Positions 60,973 to 64,000 of a stretch of 64,000 nt of DNA are shown in pieces; within the stretch, counting starts at the first letter, position 1; each line of letters begins with the position of its first letter. Origin of the DNA: Oscillospiraceae bacterium (GTDB lineage Bacteria > Bacillota > Clostridia > Oscillospirales > Oscillospiraceae). The stretch lies in contig JAISKH010000077.1 in assembly GCA_031261325.1 (NCBI GenBank), positions 90,931 through 154,930 on the forward strand, written 5' to 3'. A program made the position numbers and the translations under genes. The notes under the pieces were generated by a model. That model was given only the letters and a program-made list of their open reading frames with translations. It was not told the origin of the DNA and searched no databases.

Positions 60973-61001
60973 TTGCATAGTTATGCAACGTGTAGTATAA
61001 T
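60973..61001 (+). promoter_or_regulatory. promoter of PH/SHOCT-like protein gene, -35 inside a palindrome
   Basis: TTGCAT (60973-60978), a 17-bp spacer, TATAAT (60996-61001). The -35 is the left end of TTGCATA-gt-TATGCAA (60973-60988). Confidence 0.82.
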
Positions 61002-61008
61002 AAAATGC

Positions 61009-61048
61009 GAAATGTAGCTACATTTCCATTGTTTGCAAGCAAACAATG
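61009..61048. promoter_or_regulatory. two adjoining perfect palindromes in the leader (putative operators)
   Basis: GAAATGTAGCTACATTTC (61009-61026) is an 18-bp perfect palindrome. Directly after it, arms CATTGTTTGC (61027-61036) and GCAAACAATG (61039-61048) form a second with a 2-nt centre. Both lie at the start of the transcript. Confidence 0.7.
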
Positions 61049-61096
61049 ATAGCACATTAGTCATATGGGTAAATAATTATTGGGAGGGTTGCGCTA

Positions 61097-61825
61097 ATGG
61101 AAGAAGAAAAGAAGTTCAGCAAGTTCTTTATGGAACCGACGGAGAGGTTTATCTGCGCTCTGGGCAACAGTTTTATTCAGACTTTCCTCGCAGACGGCAC
61201 TTTGGGCAACGGTTTTACCGTAGTCAGCGATAAACGCGTTTATTTCAAAGGGAAGTGCCTTTCCACTCAAAACGGGAAAAACTACAAATACATAAAGGAG
61301 GAGCGAATGGTAGACGTTAAGGACGTAACGGGTACTGGGTATAAAAGAATTACCAACCCATTTGCGGGGCTGTGGTTATTATTGTGCTTTGCCCTGTTTC
61401 CGCTACTTCCGTTTGGTCAGCTGTTGCTTGGTATTGTAAGTTATTTATTTGATGCAATAGGATTATTAGACTCGACCTTTGCAACTATTCTACTAGTTGT
61501 GGTGGCTCTAGCAGAGATTGCCGCAATAGTTTATATAATTATACGTTTTGTTGCAAAGCGCGATGATATATTTGAAATACAGTTCGCCGGCGGAAAAATA
61601 GCTTTCAATGTGAAGTGGTACGGCAAAAGCGAAGTGGACGAGTTTCAGCGTCAATTGAGGCTTGCGAAAGACAGCGCAACCGCGGCAGTCGCCGTAAGCA
61701 ACGTGGTGCAGGCACCGGGCGGCAGCGTCGCGGACGAACTGCAAAAGCTGGCGGGACTGCTGGCGCAGGGACTGATTACGCAAGAGGAATACGATAAGGC
61801 GAAATCCGGCTTGATAAAGCTCTAG
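61097..61825 (+). CDS. PH-like, two-TM protein with C-terminal SHOCT domain
   Basis: 242 residues. The N-terminal part (1-85) has a PH-like pattern (ERFICALGNSFIQTFLADGTLGNGFTVVSDKRVYFKG). Two or three membrane segments lie at about 88-155 (GLWLLLCFALFPLLPFGQLLLGIV; ATILLVVVALAEIAAIVYIII), then a short beta region. The last 33 residues (VADELQKLAGLLAQGLITQEEYDKAKSGLI) are a SHOCT motif. The combination is common in Bacillota and its function is unknown. ATG with GGGAGGG upstream. Driven by the palindrome-rich promoter. Followed within 10 bp by the truncated GLUG frame. Confidence 0.85.
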   Translation: MEEEKKFSKFFMEPTERFICALGNSFIQTFLADGTLGNGFTVVSDKRVYFKGKCLSTQNGKNYKYIKEERMVDVKDVTGTGYKRITNPFAGLWLLLCFALFPLLPFGQLLLGIVSYLFDAIGLLDSTFATILLVVVALAEIAAIVYIIIRFVAKRDDIFEIQFAGGKIAFNVKWYGKSEVDEFQRQLRLAKDSATAAVAVSNVVQAPGGSVADELQKLAGLLAQGLITQEEYDKAKSGLIKL

Positions 61826-61834
61826 GTTTCTTGA

Positions 61835-62947
61835 GGGGACGACGGCGACCAATACTCAAACATCGGAAAGAGCGTCGGCGGGCTTTTCGGTTCAGGCGGA
61901 AGTTTGGGCGGCGTGACCAACAGCTACGCGACAGGAGATGTAACCGGGACTTTCTATCTCGGCGGCTTCATGGGCAATACAACAGGCACCGCAAGCAACA
62001 ACTTCTCCACAGGAACCGTGACCTCGATTGAAACCGACCGCGAGCCGTACATAGGCGGCTTTGCCGGAAGCGGCTACGCGCCGCAGCTTGAGTCGAACTA
62101 CTATTTCGGCGAGTTTTCAACGAGCTTCGGAACTGTGGTCGCCGCCGAGGATTTGGCGGACTTCTACGCGAAGTTAGCGGAAACGACAGGTTGGGATTTT
62201 GATACGCTTTGGACTATCGGCGACGACGGCGTGATTGGATTAAAGGACGTGAAAATTCAAGTACCGCCCCCGCCAATCCCCGAGCCTGAACCCGAACCGG
62301 AGCCAAGCCCCGAACCAAGCCCCGAACCCGAGCCAACAGAACCGTCGGTTTCCGTACCGTATGCGCCGCCTGCGTCGTCGGTGAGAAGCACCGTGACCGA
62401 AACGGTTGCAGCGGTTGAGGAAACGGAAATAGCGGAAGCAATCCAAGCCGTGGAGTCGGAACAGGCGGCTATAATATCGGAAATGTCGGAAACTGCCACG
62501 AATATTGAGACAACGACGGTTGCAGCCGCTCCGATTGCGCCGCCGCCGATTGCGGATGCGCCCGAGGAAATCCCCGAGATAATCGTGTCCGCGCCGTCGG
62601 TGCCGCTTGCGGATGCTCCGCAACCCGCGCCGCGCACAAGCGCGAGACCGAGCACGCCTGTCGCGATAGCGCCGCCAATTGCCGTTGCGGAGGAACCCGA
62701 CGACGCGCTGACGGTTCCCGAAGAAGCTCCGTCAGAACCTGAAGCGCCGAACGAACCCGCTCAGGCTCCCGTCGCGCCGATTACGGAGGAGGAACAGGTT
62801 GCGCCCGCGCTCATAGTTCCAATCGACAGAACGACCGTCAAGCAGAATAGCGGCGTAATCATCGCGGTTGTCGCGGGCGCAATTGTGCTTGTCGGCGGTG
62901 CGGCGATAGTCGTGAGCCGCAGGAAGAAAGCGGGCAAGGGCGCGTAA
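61835..62947 (+). pseudogene. 5'-truncated GLUG-repeat surface protein
   Basis: The frame opens right after a TGA at 61832 and immediately reads mid-repeat (GDQYSNIGKSVGGLFGSGGSLGGVTNSYATGDVTG), i.e. GLUG motifs without signal peptide or start. The first possible start, TTG 61904, has no ribosome site. About 90 residues of GLUG repeats are followed by a Pro/Glu linker (PEPEPEPEPSPEP), a long Ala/Pro/Glu stalk, a membrane helix (VIIAVVAGAIVLVGGAAIVV) and RRKKAGKGA. The 3' end is intact. It appears that a deletion or recombination joined the end of the SHOCT gene to the middle of this gene. It could serve as a silent cassette for recombination (inference). Confidence 0.75.
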
Positions 62948-63040
62948 AAGGGTTAACGTGCAAATTTGCGTGGCGCGCCCCACCGTTGTGTTATGGTCAG
63001 CGGTGCTGAAAAAAGGGAAAATCTACTTCACAAAAAACAC

Positions 63041-63069
63041 TTGCACCACCCCCGAAAATGTGCTATAAT
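63041..63069 (+). promoter_or_regulatory. sigma-A promoter of right-hand MATE gene
   Basis: TTGCAC (63041-63046), a 17-bp spacer, TATAAT (63064-63069). Confidence 0.85.
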
Positions 63070-63082
63070 TCAACCTAACGAG

Positions 63083-63125
63083 TAGCGCACCCGCGCGTAA
63101 GTCCAGTTGCGGGTGCGCTATTTTT
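63083..63125 (+). terminator. intrinsic terminator in the MATE leader (attenuator candidate)
   Basis: Perfect 12-bp arms TAGCGCACCCGC (63083-63094) and GCGGGTGCGCTA (63109-63120), then TTTTT. It starts about 8 nt after the predicted transcription start and lies before the MATE ribosome site, so it must be bypassed for expression. Confidence 0.82.
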
Positions 63126-63161
63126 GCGTATTTTTATGCTCAATTACAGGAGGATTTTGCA

Positions 63162-64000
63162 ATGGAACAGAACAAAATGGGAACCGCGCGCGTCAGCACG
63201 CTCATGCTGAAAATGGGCTTGCCGATGATACTTTCGATGGTTTTGCAGGCGTTTTACAACGTCGTGGACAGCTACTTCGTCTCGCAAATGCCGCACGGCG
63301 AGGTCGGCGTAACCGCGCTCACGCTCGCGTTCCCAATCCAATTGCTGATGATTGCAATCGGCGTCGGAACGGGCGTCGGGATTAACGCGCTGCTCTCGCG
63401 CAGTCTCGGCGCGGGGGAGCGCGAAAGGGCGAGCCGCATTGCGGGGAACGCTATATTTTTGGGCATTTGCACCTACGTCGTGTTCCTGTTCATCGGGATT
63501 TTCGGCGTCGGCGCGTACCTGCGCTCGCAGACCTCGGACGCGGCGGTGCTGGAAATGGCGACCGAATACCTGCGAATCTGTACAATTATCTCGTTCGGCG
63601 CGATTTTGTCGATGATTTACGAAAAACTGCTGCAAGGCGTGGGGCGCACTACGCTTTCGACCATCGCGCAGCTCGCGGGCGCGGTGACGAATATCGTTCT
63701 CGACCCGATAATGATTTTCGGCTGGCTCGGCTGCCCCGAAATGGGTATCGCGGGCGCGGCGTGGGCGACGGTTATCGGGCAAATTGTCACGTTCGTGATG
63801 AGCGCGTATCTGCACCACGCGAAGAACCGCGACTTGGACACAGGTATAAAATACCTGAAACCGCAAGGGAAAACGATTGCGGAGATTTACAAAATCGGTA
63901 TTCCCGCGATAATAATGCAGGCACTGATGTCGATTATGACCTACGGCGCGAACATCATTCTCGGCGGCATTTCCGACGCGGCGGTGACGGCATACGGCGT
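63162..64000 (+). CDS. MATE-family efflux transporter (3' partial)
   Basis: 279 codons are present and the frame runs off the window. ATG with CAGGAGG 8 nt upstream. MATE features: LMLKMGLPMILSMVLQAFYNVVDSYFVSQM (segment 1), VGVTALTLAFPIQLLMIAIGVGTGVGINALLSRSLG (segment 2), and the repeat of this pattern beginning KIGIPAIIMQALMSIMTYGANIILG. It is a cation-coupled exporter in the membrane, divergent in sequence from the MATE protein at 42303. Its leader has a strong promoter followed by an intrinsic terminator, suggesting expression controlled by attenuation, for example by the exported drug (inference). Confidence 0.93.
   Translation, partial: MEQNKMGTARVSTLMLKMGLPMILSMVLQAFYNVVDSYFVSQMPHGEVGVTALTLAFPIQLLMIAIGVGTGVGINALLSRSLGAGERERASRIAGNAIFLGICTYVVFLFIGIFGVGAYLRSQTSDAAVLEMATEYLRICTIISFGAILSMIYEKLLQGVGRTTLSTIAQLAGAVTNIVLDPIMIFGWLGCPEMGIAGAAWATVIGQIVTFVMSAYLHHAKNRDLDTGIKYLKPQGKTIAEIYKIGIPAIIMQALMSIMTYGANIILGGISDAAVTAYG

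Larger units (their letters stand above)
60710..61096. other. 387-bp region with C8 tract and palindromic promoter
   Basis: No gene supported. The left part is GC-rich, includes a run of eight C (60911-60918) and has no clear terminator for the SLH gene. The right 130 bp hold a sigma-A promoter overlaid by three successive palindromes. Confidence 0.6.

Overview
The window comes from a GC-rich, endospore-forming member of the Bacillota, most likely class Clostridia (a gut-type Oscillospirales or Christensenellales-like lineage is my inference). The evidence is a clear spoIVA, a cwlD-type cortex amidase, both with sigma-E-like promoters, a pol I whose proofreading site looks lost, an ECF-type vitamin S component, a SipW-type signal peptidase, S-layer-homology and thioester/Cna-B surface proteins, and the DUF512-der-plsY-gpsA gene order common in Clostridia. 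Shine-Dalgarno sequences are strong, and GTG/TTG starts are frequent. I see no tRNA, rRNA or CRISPR array.

Layout. 1-12.0 kb: two paralogous giant thioester-domain adhesins, the first cut by the left edge. 12.1-17.7 kb: a minus-strand run of six genes (URO-D-type methyltransferase-like protein, short CobW GTPase, His-rich metal-binding protein, amidohydrolase, PlsC-like acyltransferase, GltS-like carrier). 18-20 kb: an XRE/TPR regulator converging on cysK. 20.4-30.8 kb: a HAD-membrane glycosyltransferase-like fusion, an ECF S component, a small Cys/Pro/Gly protein, an E2-like acyltransferase, cwlD-radA, a zinc-ribbon membrane protein with an extraordinary Asp/Gly-Tyr repeat, and spoIVA. 30.9-35 kb: an Old Yellow Enzyme-type oxidoreductase and an RluA-type pseudouridine synthase, divergent from yceD-rpmF and a tiny membrane protein. 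35-41 kb: DUF512 protein, methyltransferase, HAD, der, plsY, gpsA. 41-46 kb, minus strand: XRE/TPR regulator, MATE pump, MobA-like/HD protein, BTAD regulator. 46.6-51.5 kb: an unknown internally duplicated protein, then polA-rimI-tsaD. 51.5-56.3 kb: SDR, two-TM protein, a serine-recombinase island, SipW-type peptidase. 56.9-64 kb: SLH surface protein, PH/SHOCT-like membrane protein, a 5'-truncated GLUG surface protein, and a MATE pump cut by the right edge.

How it fits together. The two ends are cell-surface and accessory territory (adhesins, SLH protein, GLUG remnant, recombinase, efflux). The middle is conserved housekeeping: phospholipid synthesis (plsY, gpsA, a PlsC homologue), ribosome biogenesis (der, yceD, rpmF, RluA-type), DNA repair (polA, radA), tRNA modification and acetylation (tsaD, rimI) and sporulation (spoIVA, cwlD). 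Most transcription units end in readable intrinsic terminators, and many promoters match the sigma-A consensus with 17-bp spacers, so operon boundaries are fairly well supported.

Most unusual items: a (GACA)11 tract in the transcribed leader of the SLH protein gene; 28 consecutive Asp/Gly/Asn-Tyr dipeptides in a zinc-ribbon membrane protein; a promoter carrying three consecutive palindromes; an intrinsic terminator at about +8 of the right-hand MATE transcript; the thioester plus isopeptide adhesin pair; a URO-D/CobW/poly-His metal cluster; a BTAD/degenerate-GGDEF regulator facing an unknown protein; and back-to-back divergent promoters whose -35 boxes abut.
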